A stretch of 64,000 nucleotides of DNA from a gamma proteobacterium NOR5-3. Lineage in GTDB: Bacteria; Pseudomonadota; Gammaproteobacteria; Pseudomonadales; Halieaceae. A program made the translations under genes and the position numbers. This document shows, in pieces, positions 37,006-49,407 of this stretch. Where the stretch lies: contig DS999407.1 of the NCBI GenBank assembly GCA_000158155.1, positions 315,919 to 379,918 of the forward strand, given 5' to 3'. Position 1 is the first letter of the stretch. Each line of letters starts with the position of its first letter. Below the pieces are notes generated by a model, which ran no database searches, had not been told where the DNA came from, and saw nothing but the letters and a program-made list of their open reading frames with translations.

Positions 37006-37353
37006 CTAGTCGTCGCTACTGCGCGGCTTCGCAGGAGCCGATGGCATGGGGAATGAAGTGACGTTGGTGTTTTCGCCAGGCTTTACGTCAGAAATCTTGG
37101 CTATACCCTCTTTAGCCACTTCGTCAATGCGAATGACTGAATGTAAGGGAATGTAGCTGCGCTGGACGCCGCTAAACTCGTTTTTGAGCTTTTCTTCGGC
37201 GGGGTCCACGAGAATCTGTGAGCGCTCCCCGAACAGGAGTTCCTCGACTTCGATAAAGCCCCACATATCGCTTTGGTAAATCTGACGCGCAAAAATCTCT
37301 ACGACCTGATTGCCGTTTTGAAAAATGACCTTATAGACAGGACTGCTTGGCAT
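37006..37353 (-). CDS. DUF1820 family protein
   Basis: 115 residues, matching DUF1820 along its length: YKVIFQNGNQVVEIFAR, SDMWGFIEVEELLFGERSQ, VDPAEEKLKNEF and YIPLHSVIRIDEV. It is a cytoplasmic beta-rich protein of unknown function, common in Gammaproteobacteria and often near miaB and leuS, as here. The C-terminal extension with SAPAKPRSSDD is low complexity. It is divergent from miaB across a 226-base gap. Confidence 0.9.
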   Translation of the reverse strand: MPSSPVYKVIFQNGNQVVEIFARQIYQSDMWGFIEVEELLFGERSQILVDPAEEKLKNEFSGVQRSYIPLHSVIRIDEVAKEGIAKISDVKPGENTNVTSFPMPSAPAKPRSSDD

Positions 37354-37579
37354 AACGATTCCGGTTACTCACTGTGGCTGTCCCAGTGCTCTATATCTCA
37401 CTGTATAAACCACTGAACTGCCGCGTTTTAACGGGCGCGAGAGTCTACCTATCCTCTGGATGGAATGCCAGTGAATTTGCTGGGCAGCAGCGACATCCGG
37501 CGCTATACTCCGCGACCCTTTTACAGAGGCCCTCGATGCGCAGAAAGTCTGTGCGCGGGAGCAAGCAAGGTCAGGAGCG

Positions 37580-38920
37580 GTGAGCAAAAAAGTTTTCGTC
37601 AAAACCCACGGTTGTCAGATGAACGAGTACGATTCTGCGCGAATACAGGATCTGCTAGTAGACAGCCACGGTCTCGAGCCCACAGACCGCGAAGAGGACG
37701 CCGACGTCATCCTGCTCAATACCTGCTCCATTCGGGAGAAGGCTCAGGAGAAGGTCTTTCACCAGCTGGGTCGCTGGCGGCCTCTGAAGCAGAAAAACCC
37801 CAACCTTATTATCGGAGTGGGGGGCTGTGTCGCGAGTCAGGAAGGCGCAGAAATTGGCAAGCGGGCGCCTTTTGTAGACCTGGTGTTCGGTCCTCAGACC
37901 CTGCACCGCCTTCCGGAGATGCTGGAAGAGCGTCGGGACACGGGCAATCTCGTAGTGGATATCAGCTTCCCGGAGATCGAAAAGTTCGATCGCCTGCCTG
38001 AGCCCAGCGTCGAAGGACCCACCGCTTTCGTATCGATCATGGAAGGCTGCAGCAAGTACTGCAGCTTCTGCGTCGTGCCCTATACCCGCGGCGAAGAGGT
38101 CTCGCGCCCGCTGGATGACGTCATCGCCGAGGTGGCCGGCCTGGCGGCGCGCGGCGTACGCGAAGTCAATCTTCTGGGGCAAAACGTCAACGCTTATCGC
38201 GGCGACAATCACGAGGGCGATGTCGTAGATTTTGCCGAGCTTCTGCATTTTGTAGCCGCCATTCCCGGTATCGATCGAATCCGCTACACGACCTCGCACC
38301 CGGTGGAGTTTTCTGAGGCACTGATTCAGGCTTATGCCGAGATTCCAGAGCTCGTGGACCACCTGCATCTTCCCGTGCAGGCAGGATCGGACCGCATACT
38401 GGCGGCAATGAAGCGTGGCCACACCGTGCTTGAGTACAAGTCAAAAATTCGCAAGCTGCGCACTATTCGCCCCAACATCAGTATGTCGTCGGATTTCATC
38501 ATTGGCTTTCCGGGAGAGACCGAGGCGGACTTTGCTGCGACCATGAAGCTCATCGACGATATTGGTTTCGATGCTTCCTTTAGCTTTATCTACAGCGCGC
38601 GGCCCGGCACGCCGGCTGCAGATCTCAAGGACGATACGGACGAAGACACCAAAAAGTCGCGACTGCACATCCTTCAGGCACGTATCAATCAACAGGCGCA
38701 GGCCATTAGCCGGAACATGGTGGGCACGCGGCAACGGATCCTCATAACCGGCCCATCACGCAAGGATCCAGGCCAGCTACAGGGCCGTACAGAGAACAAT
38801 CGCGTGGTCAATTTCAGTGCCACGGACCATGGTTTGATCGGCCAGTTTGTCGATGTAACCATTGGCGAAGCGCTGCCAAACTCCCTGCGCGGGGAATTGA
38901 TACCCGGAACCGCGGGTTGA
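37580..38920 (+). CDS. miaB: tRNA-2-methylthio-N6-dimethylallyladenosine synthase
   Basis: 446 residues; start GTG at 37580 with an AGGAG site just before it. UPF0004 domain cysteines C12, C49 and C83 hold one cluster, and the radical-SAM motif CSKYCSFC (C157, C161, C164) the other. A C-terminal TRAM domain ends the protein. It adds the methylthio group to i6A37 of tRNAs. It starts the core block miaB-ybeZ-ybeY-corC-lnt-leuS-lptE-holA. Confidence 0.96.
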   Translation: MSKKVFVKTHGCQMNEYDSARIQDLLVDSHGLEPTDREEDADVILLNTCSIREKAQEKVFHQLGRWRPLKQKNPNLIIGVGGCVASQEGAEIGKRAPFVDLVFGPQTLHRLPEMLEERRDTGNLVVDISFPEIEKFDRLPEPSVEGPTAFVSIMEGCSKYCSFCVVPYTRGEEVSRPLDDVIAEVAGLAARGVREVNLLGQNVNAYRGDNHEGDVVDFAELLHFVAAIPGIDRIRYTTSHPVEFSEALIQAYAEIPELVDHLHLPVQAGSDRILAAMKRGHTVLEYKSKIRKLRTIRPNISMSSDFIIGFPGETEADFAATMKLIDDIGFDASFSFIYSARPGTPAADLKDDTDEDTKKSRLHILQARINQQAQAISRNMVGTRQRILITGPSRKDPGQLQGRTENNRVVNFSATDHGLIGQFVDVTIGEALPNSLRGELIPGTAG

Positions 38921-38959
38921 CTGTGGCGAATTCGTGACTATTCTTGCAGTTCCAAAGGT

Positions 38960-39985
38960 ATGGCTAACGCCACAAACAACAATTTGACCTCAGAACCTCC
39001 CAGTCCGAGCGGGCAACCTTTTAGCCTGACCCTCGAACCTGACGATGCACGACATCTTGCGGCCCTGTGCGGGCAGTTTGACGCGCACCTGCGTCAAATC
39101 GAAGAGCGGCTTCAGGTAAAAATCAAATCCCGTGGCAATCAGTTTTTACTGGATGGAAGTCCCGATGCGATTAAATCGGCCAGTGTATTACTGGAGCACC
39201 TGTATGCTGAGGTGTGCCAGGGAATCGCCGTAACGCCGGAATCACTGCACCTTCAGCTCCAGCACGCGGACGCAGAGGCCGATGGCCGCGTCGAAGCACT
39301 GCAAATCATTCGCACCCGCAAAGGCTCCATCAAACCTCGGGGTCGCAATCAGCAGGCTTACGTTCGCACCATTCAAAACTGCGACATTAATTTTGGCGTG
39401 GGCCCCGCCGGCACCGGCAAAACCTATCTGGCGGTCGCTTGCGCGGTAGAAGCACTGCTGGATGAAAAGGTGCGACGCATACTGCTGGTGCGCCCGGCAG
39501 TAGAGGCCGGCGAGAAGCTCGGCTATCTACCGGGAGATCTGAGTCAGAAAGTAGACCCGTATTTACGCCCTCTCTACGATGCCCTCTACGAAATGCTGGG
39601 ATTCGAAACTGTCAGTAAGTACATCGAGCGCAGCATCATAGAAGTCGCGCCCCTGGCCTTTATGCGCGGCCGAACACTCAACCACTCTTTTATTATCCTG
39701 GATGAGGCGCAAAACACCACCCGGGAACAAATGAAGATGTTCCTCACCCGTATCGGTTTTGGTTCCACCGCGGTGATTACCGGTGACGCCACGCAAATCG
39801 ATTTACCCCGGGGCACCCAATCAGGCCTGACGCATGCGGCGAACATCCTTGAGGATGTCGAAGGCATTGGTTTCACCTGGTTTGCCAACCGAGACGTGGT
39901 GCGTCACCCCCTGGTGCAACGCATCGTGGCCGCCTACGAGAGTCATGACGCGATCACGACGAGTCTGGAGAAGAGTAAACCCTGA
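38960..39985 (+). CDS. ybeZ: PhoH-like ATPase (YbeZ)
   Basis: 341 residues. N-terminal KH-like domain (LDGSPDAIKSASVLLEHLY) is followed by the PhoH ATPase with P-loop GVGPAGTGKTYLA and Walker B FIILDEAQN. The ATP-binding protein is thought to assist YbeY in rRNA processing and ribosome quality control. The stop overlaps the ybeY start (TGATG), showing an operon. Confidence 0.94.
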   Translation: MANATNNNLTSEPPSPSGQPFSLTLEPDDARHLAALCGQFDAHLRQIEERLQVKIKSRGNQFLLDGSPDAIKSASVLLEHLYAEVCQGIAVTPESLHLQLQHADAEADGRVEALQIIRTRKGSIKPRGRNQQAYVRTIQNCDINFGVGPAGTGKTYLAVACAVEALLDEKVRRILLVRPAVEAGEKLGYLPGDLSQKVDPYLRPLYDALYEMLGFETVSKYIERSIIEVAPLAFMRGRTLNHSFIILDEAQNTTREQMKMFLTRIGFGSTAVITGDATQIDLPRGTQSGLTHAANILEDVEGIGFTWFANRDVVRHPLVQRIVAAYESHDAITTSLEKSKP

Positions 39986-40476
39986 TGCTCACCCTCGACG
40001 TATTTCGCGAGACGCTCGAGAAGTCCCCGGATGATCAGACCCTGCTTCGCGCCGCCGAATGCGCGTTACTGCAGAGCAACGCGAACCGCCATAAACACTG
40101 GGAGGCTGCGCTTCGCATCGTCGATGCCAAGGAAATGCAGCAGCTTAATGCGCAGTATCGCGGCAAAGATCGTCCCACCAACGTACTGTCATTTCCGGCT
40201 GATTTGCCGGCAGATGTCACACTGGATTTACTGGGCGATATCGTGATTTGCGCGCCCGTCGTACAAGAAGAAGCCGCCACCCAGGGCAAACCCCTCGCAG
40301 CACATTGGGATCACATGCTTATTCACGGGGTGCTCCACCTATTGGGTTTCGACCACGAATCTGACGCTGAGGCGACACACATGGAACTCCTGGAAACACA
40401 GGCGCTGGCCACTCTTGGCTGGCCCTGCCCCTATCAGGCCGATCCGGCACATCTGGCAGAAGGAACCACCGGATGA
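39985..40476 (+). CDS. ybeY: Endoribonuclease YbeY
   Basis: 163 residues. The zinc motif HGVLHLLGFDHESD is intact (HGxLHLxGxDH). NVLSFPADLPAD is the substrate-loop motif. It processes rRNA ends and assists 70S ribosome quality control. It is sandwiched between ybeZ and corC with overlapping ends at both sides. Confidence 0.95.
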   Translation: MLTLDVFRETLEKSPDDQTLLRAAECALLQSNANRHKHWEAALRIVDAKEMQQLNAQYRGKDRPTNVLSFPADLPADVTLDLLGDIVICAPVVQEEAATQGKPLAAHWDHMLIHGVLHLLGFDHESDAEATHMELLETQALATLGWPCPYQADPAHLAEGTTG

Positions 40477-41321
40477 GCGATGACCGCAACGGCAATGGCA
40501 ACGAAGAAAAGTCATTGCTTGGCCGTATTGCCCAGGCTTTTTCTTCGGAGCCACGCACCCGCGAGGATCTTCAGCAGATCCTTCAGCTGGCCATGGAAAA
40601 CGACATCATTGAGGAAGACTCGCTCTCCATCATCGACGGGGCCATGCAGGTCAGCGGCATGCAGGCGCGCGACATCATGGTGCCAAGACCGCAAATGGTT
40701 GTGATCAAGTCTGAGAGCACGCTGGAGGAGGTGCTGCAGCATATTTCCGAAAGCAAGCACTCCCGATATCCGGTCATCGGTGAAAGCCCCGATGACATTC
40801 TGGGCATCCTGCTGGTAAAAGACCTGCTGCCACAGATCCTGTCAGAGGATCGAGAGAACTTTGATATTCGCCAGCTGCTCAGGCAAAGCGTGGTGGTGCC
40901 CGAGAGCAAGCGACTGAACGTATTGCTGCGCGAGTTCCGCGAAAACCGTAATCATATGGCTATCGTCATTGATGAATATGGCGGCGTCGCGGGTCTTGTC
41001 ACCATTGAAGATGTACTGGAAGAAATCGTTGGCGAAATCGAAGACGAAACAGACGAAGAAGAAGATCAGTTCATTCGCCGCATATCCGATGACGACTTTT
41101 TTGTTCGGGCGCTGACGCCTATCGAAGACTTCAATGACTACTTTGACGTAGCGTTCAGTGACGACGAATTCGACACCATCGGCGGTCTGGTGATGCATGC
41201 CTTTGGACACATGCCCACACGGAATGAAATCACCCATATCGAAGGCTTCGAATTCAAGGTGATCAACGCCGACCAGCGAAAGATTCACAGTCTGCGTCTG
41301 CGTCCCCCCGGCGCGGAATGA
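40473..41321 (+). CDS. corC: CorC/YbeX CBS-domain protein
   Basis: 282 residues. Two CBS domains (VMVPRPQMVVIKSESTLE and YGGVAGLVTIEDVLEEIVGEI) and a C-terminal CorC/HlyC domain. It binds adenine nucleotides and works in magnesium/cobalt homeostasis or ribosome assembly. Its start overlaps ybeY by four bases and its stop overlaps lnt by four bases. Confidence 0.94.
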   Translation: MSDDRNGNGNEEKSLLGRIAQAFSSEPRTREDLQQILQLAMENDIIEEDSLSIIDGAMQVSGMQARDIMVPRPQMVVIKSESTLEEVLQHISESKHSRYPVIGESPDDILGILLVKDLLPQILSEDRENFDIRQLLRQSVVVPESKRLNVLLREFRENRNHMAIVIDEYGGVAGLVTIEDVLEEIVGEIEDETDEEEDQFIRRISDDDFFVRALTPIEDFNDYFDVAFSDDEFDTIGGLVMHAFGHMPTRNEITHIEGFEFKVINADQRKIHSLRLRPPGAE

Positions 41322-42853
41322 GCGACGCAGCCAGCGTCTCTTTGAACGCCCTGCCCCGCTGGCAGGTCCTGATACTGGCGCCGCTTGCCGGCGTCCTGAT
41401 CACACTCTCTCTGGCTCCCTTTGATCTGTGGCCTGCGGCTGTTCTGGGCTGCGCCGTCTACGCCTACCTCCTGGCAAGCTGTACACCGCGCCAGGCACTG
41501 TGGCGCGGCTGGCTTTTTGGTCTGGGCATGTTTGGATCGGGTGCGTCCTGGGTATATGTGAGCATCCACGTTTACGGCAACGCGGGAATCCCCCTGGCCG
41601 CTTTCTTAACGCTGATTTTTTGTGCCGGACTTGCGCTGCTCCATGCGCTCCAGGCATGGCTCTACACGCGCATAGTGCGCCCCCTTCCTGGCGGCATGTT
41701 ATTGGGATTCGCCGCATTCTGGGTATTTGGTGAGTGGGTTCGCAGCTGGCTCCTCACGGGATTCCCCTGGTTATATCTGGGCTATGCCCACGCCGATACC
41801 TGGCTTGCCGGCTGGGCTCCCATCAGCGGCGTATACGGCCTGTCCTTTGCCGTTGCCTTTACCGCGAGCTGCGTATTCCTGACCTGGAGAAGTCCGCAAC
41901 CGGCAACGGTATTGAGCTACGGCGGACTGCTGGCCACGCTATGGGGGGGCGGCCTGATGCTCAAGCCTATTGAGTGGGTGGCGCCGGCCAGTGAGCAAGC
42001 CGTTAGCGTTGCTATCTACCAACCCAACATTCCCCTGGAACAAAAATGGGATCGACGCAGCTACCAGCGAATTCTTGACCAGTACGAACGGGCCCTGCGC
42101 CCGATGCTGGCCCAGGATCTGGTTCTGTGGCCAGAGTCCGCTATCCCCCGCACCGCCGATCGTGCCGGGGATTTTCTCGATCCGATCGCTCGGCGGGCAA
42201 GCCTCAGCGATACCGTACTCATTACGGGCATCCCCACGCGAAACAGCCAGGGTCAATACTTCAACAGCATCATCGCTCTGGGCCAGGGTACGGGGCAGTA
42301 CGACAAACAGCGGCTGGTGCCTTTTGGCGAATATGTCCCCCTGGAAGCGCAGCTTCGAGGGCTCATCGATTTCTTTGACCTGCCCATGTCAAACTTCAGC
42401 AAAGGCTCGAGCCAGCAAGGACCGCTGCAAGCCGGCAATCATCGCGTGGCGCCGCTGATCTGCTATGAAATCGTCTACCCCGAATTAGTAGCACAAAGCG
42501 CACAACGGGCGGAGCTTCTGGTGACCATTAGCAACGACAGTTGGTTTGGCGCCTCCATTGGCCCCCTTCAGCACCTGCAAATGGCACGCATGCGAGCCCT
42601 GGAGAACGGACGGTACCTGCTGCGGGGAACCAACAACGGCGTATCGGCGATCATCGATCATCGCGGTCAGATCATCTCTCGCACAGAGCAGTTCGTTGAG
42701 AGCACCCTGGTGGGTAACGCCCAGGTAATGCTGGGAAGCACACCATTTACCAGCTTCGGCTCCCTACCGCTGCTGATTGCCCTGGGCTTGCTGCTGGCCT
42801 GTATGTGGCTTCTGCACCGGACACTCTGGCGAGACGCTGACAGCGTGGACTGA
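41318..42853 (+). CDS. lnt: Apolipoprotein N-acyltransferase
   Basis: 511 residues: six or more N-terminal membrane helices, then a nitrilase-like periplasmic domain with the expected triad E (LWPESAIPR), K (DKQRLVPFGEYVPLE) and C (APLICYEIVYPE). It adds the third acyl chain to lipoproteins such as the TolC-like protein with lipobox and LptE. It overlaps corC. Confidence 0.95.
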   Translation: MSDAASVSLNALPRWQVLILAPLAGVLITLSLAPFDLWPAAVLGCAVYAYLLASCTPRQALWRGWLFGLGMFGSGASWVYVSIHVYGNAGIPLAAFLTLIFCAGLALLHALQAWLYTRIVRPLPGGMLLGFAAFWVFGEWVRSWLLTGFPWLYLGYAHADTWLAGWAPISGVYGLSFAVAFTASCVFLTWRSPQPATVLSYGGLLATLWGGGLMLKPIEWVAPASEQAVSVAIYQPNIPLEQKWDRRSYQRILDQYERALRPMLAQDLVLWPESAIPRTADRAGDFLDPIARRASLSDTVLITGIPTRNSQGQYFNSIIALGQGTGQYDKQRLVPFGEYVPLEAQLRGLIDFFDLPMSNFSKGSSQQGPLQAGNHRVAPLICYEIVYPELVAQSAQRAELLVTISNDSWFGASIGPLQHLQMARMRALENGRYLLRGTNNGVSAIIDHRGQIISRTEQFVESTLVGNAQVMLGSTPFTSFGSLPLLIALGLLLACMWLLHRTLWRDADSVD

Positions 42854-42949
42854 GACTTTCGCCGAAAAACGGGTTTACTGCTAATATGCGTGCTTTTTTC
42901 GCAGCGGGAAAAGTGCATCGATTCGCGCATTCCCACTGCCCTGACCTAG

Positions 42950-45424
<2,475 letters not shown>

Positions 45425-45434
45425 ACTGGGCGCT

Positions 45435-45965
45435 ATGTCTATGCATCACCACGACAAAAGACCTGGACGCCGCCTGGCTGTGGCAGCGCTCTGCCTGAGC
45501 CTTGTGGCCTGTGGTTTTCAGCTGCGCGGCACCGGGGGAGGCTCAGCGTTGCCCCAGGAGTGGCGCACTATGTATTTAGCCTCTAACGATCCAAACGGAG
45601 AGCTCGCCCGGGTCGTTGAGTCCACCTTCAGTGCCAACGGCATCGTCTGGGTAGACCGCGCAGAGGCACAACACGTACTCCGTCTCGGTCCGGAAACGTT
45701 CACCCAGCGCAACCTGTCGGTGAATGCCCAGGCTCGAGCCGCGGAATTTGACCTGCAAATGCGCGCTGATTTCATGGTGTTCGATAGCGCAAAGACGCTG
45801 GTGATGGAACGCTCTACCGCAAGCGTGAACAAGCAAATGGAGAACGACCCCCAGAACGTTGTGGGTAAAGCCGAAGAGGTTCGGGTTTTGCGCGACGAAC
45901 TGCGTCGCGAGCTGGCGGGCCAGATTCTGCGCAGGATCAGCTTCTTCGCTGCCAACGTCGAATAG
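45435..45965 (+). CDS. lptE: LPS-assembly lipoprotein LptE
   Basis: 176 residues from the ATG at 45435; the frame is open further upstream but only across leuS. A lipobox (SLVACG) gives a lipid-anchored outer-membrane protein. RGTGGGSALP and MYLASNDPNGELARVVESTF fit the LptE fold. It plugs LptD. It lies in the usual position between leuS and holA. Confidence 0.92.
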   Translation: MSMHHHDKRPGRRLAVAALCLSLVACGFQLRGTGGGSALPQEWRTMYLASNDPNGELARVVESTFSANGIVWVDRAEAQHVLRLGPETFTQRNLSVNAQARAAEFDLQMRADFMVFDSAKTLVMERSTASVNKQMENDPQNVVGKAEEVRVLRDELRRELAGQILRRISFFAANVE

Positions 45966-45973
45966 CAGTACTC

Positions 45974-47008
45974 ATGCGCGTTTACCCCGAAAAACTCGCC
46001 CAGGATCTCGATCGAACGCTACACAGCGTGTACCTCATCAGCGGTGATGAAACGCTGCTTGTTCAGGAATGCGCAGATCAGGTTCGCGCAGCCGCCAAAC
46101 GCGCCGGCTGCCATGAGCGGCATGTGGTAGACAGCAGTGATCGTGGCTTCAACTGGCAGGATCTCACGCAGGATTCGAGCAGCATGTCGCTGTTCGCCGA
46201 GCAGCGACTCATCGAACTGCGTATACCCAACGGCAAGCCCGGCGCTGAGGGCAGCAAAGCCTTGCTGGAATACCTCGCGCACGCGCCGGACAGCGACATA
46301 CTCCTGATCGTTGCCGGCAAGATCGACAAAGCCAGCACCAACAGCAAATGGTACAAAGCCATTGATCAGGCCGGCGCCACGGTCCAGTTGTGGCCTGTGA
46401 ATGCGGATGATCTCCCACGCTGGCTGGAGGGCCGGGCCCGAAGCATCAATTTGTCCATTGACCGAGACGGCCTGAGCCTGCTGGCGGAGCGGGTCGAAGG
46501 AAATCTTCTGGCTGCCGTGCAGGAACTGGAAAAACTGCGCCTGCTCGCGGGCGACGCTACGATCACGGCAAAACAGGTCGCCGATGCGGTAGCCAACAGC
46601 GCACGCTTTGATGTGTTTACCTTGATTGATGTAGCCCTGGCGGGACGCGCCGGGGACAGTCTGCGCATGCTTCACGGCCTGCGTTCTGAAGGCACTCAGC
46701 CCCCGGCGTTGCTCTGGGGACTGGTCCGCGAACTGCGCTTACTGCGAGCAGTGCTGCAAGCGGTCGCAGCCGGGCGCCAACCCATGCAGGCATTGAATGA
46801 GGCCCGCGTTTGGAAAAGCAGACAATCTGTTATTCAGGCCGCCATGCGCCGACATACCATAGCCAGCTGCGAAGAACTGCTGTCTCTGGCCGCTCACGTG
46901 GATGGCTGCATCAAGGGCTATGCCCAGGGGAATCCCTGGGAACACATGGAATGGCTGATCCTGGGCCTTGCCCGAAACGGCAAATCTGGTCTGCGCAGGT
47001 CTGCCTAG
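45974..47008 (+). CDS. holA: DNA polymerase III delta subunit
   Basis: 344 residues. YLISGDETLLVQECADQVR at the N-terminus is typical of HolA; the AAA-like central part and the C-terminal collar domain follow. It opens the beta clamp in the clamp loader. Nine bases after lptE. The GFA gene follows immediately. Confidence 0.93.
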   Translation: MRVYPEKLAQDLDRTLHSVYLISGDETLLVQECADQVRAAAKRAGCHERHVVDSSDRGFNWQDLTQDSSSMSLFAEQRLIELRIPNGKPGAEGSKALLEYLAHAPDSDILLIVAGKIDKASTNSKWYKAIDQAGATVQLWPVNADDLPRWLEGRARSINLSIDRDGLSLLAERVEGNLLAAVQELEKLRLLAGDATITAKQVADAVANSARFDVFTLIDVALAGRAGDSLRMLHGLRSEGTQPPALLWGLVRELRLLRAVLQAVAAGRQPMQALNEARVWKSRQSVIQAAMRRHTIASCEELLSLAAHVDGCIKGYAQGNPWEHMEWLILGLARNGKSGLRRSA

Positions 47009-47009
47009 C

Positions 47010-47420
47010 ATGTCAACACCACTCACGGGCGCCTGTAACTGCGGTGCGGTGCATTTTGAGATAAACGCCGATGTCACTGATATCTATGTCTGTCATTGCT
47101 CAATCTGCCGACGCTCCACGGGCAGCAACGGTATCGCAGTAGTCGTAATTGATAACGGTGCCTTTCGCTGGACTGCAGGTGAAAACAGCATCGCGACCCG
47201 GAAAAAACCCGATGCCGACTGGCAGACCTGGTTTTGTCGGCATTGCGGTTCACGCCTACCCGGCGCTAACGACGCTCAGCGTATGTTTGTCCCGGCAGGA
47301 CTGCTTGGCGAGGTAAGCGAGTCCCTCTCGGTGAAACATCACATCTGGGTGGACTCCAAAGCTCCCTGGGATGTAATCGGCGACAGCGGCTGTCAGCACC
47401 GGGGGGCCTTCGAAAACTAG
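47010..47420 (+). CDS. GFA/CENP-V family zinc protein
   Basis: 136 residues from the ATG at 47010. The zinc-binding cysteines are arranged as in GFA proteins: CNCGAVHF, CHCSICRRSTGS and CRHCGSRLPG. It is probably a glutathione-dependent formaldehyde-activating-like enzyme, or simply a zinc-binding member of unknown function. Its start overlaps no neighbour but lies one base after holA. Confidence 0.85.
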   Translation: MSTPLTGACNCGAVHFEINADVTDIYVCHCSICRRSTGSNGIAVVVIDNGAFRWTAGENSIATRKKPDADWQTWFCRHCGSRLPGANDAQRMFVPAGLLGEVSESLSVKHHIWVDSKAPWDVIGDSGCQHRGAFEN

Positions 47421-47520
47421 CCCGTGCAGTAGCTCACCGTAAAAACCGCGACCCAGTAAACATGTCTCAATAGGCGACAGGTCAAAAGTATTTACTTGCG
47501 CAAAGGCCGCTTCCAGACTA

Positions 47521-47536
47521 CTGTTTTTATATACAG
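47521..47536 (+). promoter_or_regulatory. LexA (SOS) box upstream of imuA
   Basis: CTGTTTTTATATACAG, a CTG-N10-CAG box 18 bases ahead of the imuA start. It matches the gammaproteobacterial LexA consensus at both half sites. Confidence 0.9.
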
Positions 47537-47554
47537 TACTTTTGGAGAGCAGCA

Positions 47555-48436
47555 ATGCACCAGGATCCGGGCAGCACTTTACACAGCAATCCTCTTAATA
47601 ACCCTCTTAAGAACCCCCTTAATAACCCACACAGTAGTCCGGTGAGCCATCTGTCCGGGCGTTTAGCCGAAAAGGGTATCCCCGAAAGTTTGCACACCGT
47701 CATCAGCCGCCGGGATACCTGGCTCGGATACGGCAACCGTACCTGTGATCCAGCCATCGATACCCAACAGGGCAAAAGTCAGGACAGGGATGGCGCGGCC
47801 AACAGCGATATTCACTACCATCAGCGTATCCCCACGGGGTTTGGAGCGCTGGATGCACGCCTGTGTGAGCAGGGCTGGCCCCTGGGAACCTGCATCGAGG
47901 TTCTCAGTGATGCCTCCGGCATGGGCGCTATGGGCCTGTTTCTCCCCGCCATGAAAGAACTCAGCCAGCAGGAGCGCTGGCAGGCATTTATTGCCCCGCC
48001 CTACACACCCTACGCGCCGTTACTCGCGGCCCGCGATATCGATACCCAGAAGGTTCTCCTCGTACACCCCCGGGAGCGCGAAGAGCTGCTATGGAGCACC
48101 GAGCAAGCTTTGCGCAGCGGCACCTGTAGTGTGGTTTTTAGTTGGCTGGGCAACGGCGAATATCGCTACGCCGAGCTGCGCAGACTCCAACTGGCAGCCG
48201 CACGAAGCAATACACTGGCCGTCCTTTTTCGCTCCCAGGAGGCCGCGCACCAGCATGCCCCGGCTGCTCTGCGCTTACAGATGAATGCGTACCGTCAGGT
48301 GCACATCCTCAAACAACGCAGCGGATTACAGGGTATTGATGTGTATCTGCCACCAGAAGATGACGTGCCACATCAGCCTCAGCTCTGGGAACTGCCGAAA
48401 GACGCAGTCATTCCCGTCAATAGGGCTGTGTCTTGA
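47555..48436 (+). CDS. imuA: ImuA, RecA-like mutasome protein
   Basis: 293 residues. The central part is RecA/SulA-like (RIPTGFGALDARLCEQGWPLGTCIEVL, WQAFIAPPYTPYAPLL). No functional P-loop is visible, as usual in ImuA. The N-terminal 35 residues are a repetitive NPLNNPLKNPLNN stretch encoded by a 12-base tandem repeat. ImuA helps ImuB bring the DnaE2 polymerase to damaged DNA. It has its own LexA box and GGAG site and is followed by an OsmC gene, not by imuB. Confidence 0.88.
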   Translation: MHQDPGSTLHSNPLNNPLKNPLNNPHSSPVSHLSGRLAEKGIPESLHTVISRRDTWLGYGNRTCDPAIDTQQGKSQDRDGAANSDIHYHQRIPTGFGALDARLCEQGWPLGTCIEVLSDASGMGAMGLFLPAMKELSQQERWQAFIAPPYTPYAPLLAARDIDTQKVLLVHPREREELLWSTEQALRSGTCSVVFSWLGNGEYRYAELRRLQLAAARSNTLAVLFRSQEAAHQHAPAALRLQMNAYRQVHILKQRSGLQGIDVYLPPEDDVPHQPQLWELPKDAVIPVNRAVS

Positions 48437-48519
48437 TCCGGATCAAGGCCCACCTATTCCCTGTCCTTAGCACTCCAGCCTAAAATGCAGTTATTCCATA
48501 ACGGCAGGGAGTGCCTATC

Positions 48520-48957
48520 GTGCAAGATTTTCCACATCACTATCAGGTGAACGGCAGTGCGACAACGGACAGCCCTGTCGTACTTAGAGCTGACAATCTG
48601 TCCGAGATAGTCACGGCGCCACCGGCTGAATTTGGTGGTCCCGGTGATAAATGGTCTCCGGAGGCATTACTCGTGGCGGCAGTCGCGGATTGTTTTATCC
48701 TATCATTTCGAGCCATAGCCCGAGCATCCAAACTGGACTGGAGCGATATCCAGTGCAGCGCTTCCGGGACTCTGGATCGGGTAGATCGCGTGACGCAATT
48801 TACCGCTATTAACGTAGACGCTGCTTTAAGCGTTCCGGCCGGTACGGATGTCGACAAGGCCGAAAAACTGCTGCACAAGGCAGAGCAAAGCTGTTTGATT
48901 ACAAATTCATTAATCGCAAACAGCACGCTGAGCACAACGATCACCGTAGAAGATTAA
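48520..48957 (+). CDS. OsmC-family peroxide-reducing/redox protein
   Basis: 145 residues from the GTG at 48520, eight bases after GGGAG; another GTG at 48511 is also possible. WSPEALLVAAVADCFILSF holds the first redox Cys of the OsmC fold and EQSCLITNSLI the second. It is likely to reduce organic hydroperoxides or act in sulfur-related redox. It lies between imuA and imuB, and no LexA box precedes it. Confidence 0.88.
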   Translation: MQDFPHHYQVNGSATTDSPVVLRADNLSEIVTAPPAEFGGPGDKWSPEALLVAAVADCFILSFRAIARASKLDWSDIQCSASGTLDRVDRVTQFTAINVDAALSVPAGTDVDKAEKLLHKAEQSCLITNSLIANSTLSTTITVED

Positions 48958-49117
48958 GTTCTCAGAGGCGTCAGCTACCGCATTTATAGTGCTGTAGCTG
49001 TCTCTTCAACATCCGGCTGTACATCCTTTGTCTCACCGTGCTCGAACCGGCGAGATACGCTCTGTCCCACAAGCCGTATATATCCCCGAAAATGATTTAA
49101 AGCAGTGAAAAACCTCT

Positions 49118-49324
49118 ATGGATCAATGGCTCACAGAATACGGCGTCACTATTGGTGTCGGCGGTCTGATTCTATTTATGGTGTTCATCATCTGGGATCT
49201 CGCCAAGCGCAGTAACGCCGGTGTTTTTGGAACTATGATTCTCTATATTGCTCTCGCTCTGGGAGTCCTCGGCTTTGTAATCAAAATAGCAATCAGCTAC
49301 CTGCTGGAGCGTGGTATGAATTAA
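49118..49324 (+). CDS. DUF2788 small membrane protein
   Basis: 68 residues with two hydrophobic helices (about residues 10-27 and 37-60). FIIWDLAKRSNAGVFG is the DUF2788 signature, found as a short inner-membrane protein in Pseudomonas and relatives. Function unknown. It lies in the imuA-imuB gap and is upstream of the imuB LexA box. Confidence 0.82.
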   Translation: MDQWLTEYGVTIGVGGLILFMVFIIWDLAKRSNAGVFGTMILYIALALGVLGFVIKIAISYLLERGMN

Positions 49325-49375
49325 TTAGCGGGCTTTCTGCCTGAGAGCTATCGCCATGGGCAGAAAAGTTAAGTA

Positions 49376-49391
49376 CTGTATAAATATACAG
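49376..49391 (+). promoter_or_regulatory. LexA (SOS) box upstream of imuB
   Basis: CTGTATAAATATACAG, a near-perfect LexA palindrome 16 bases ahead of the imuB start. Confidence 0.93.
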
Positions 49392-49407
49392 TACTTAGAA
49401 TTTCAGC

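Noticed and set aside
37655-38422. 255-codon minus-strand frame inside miaB
   Set aside because: Overlaps a complete miaB with intact cysteines. No domain or start signal was visible.
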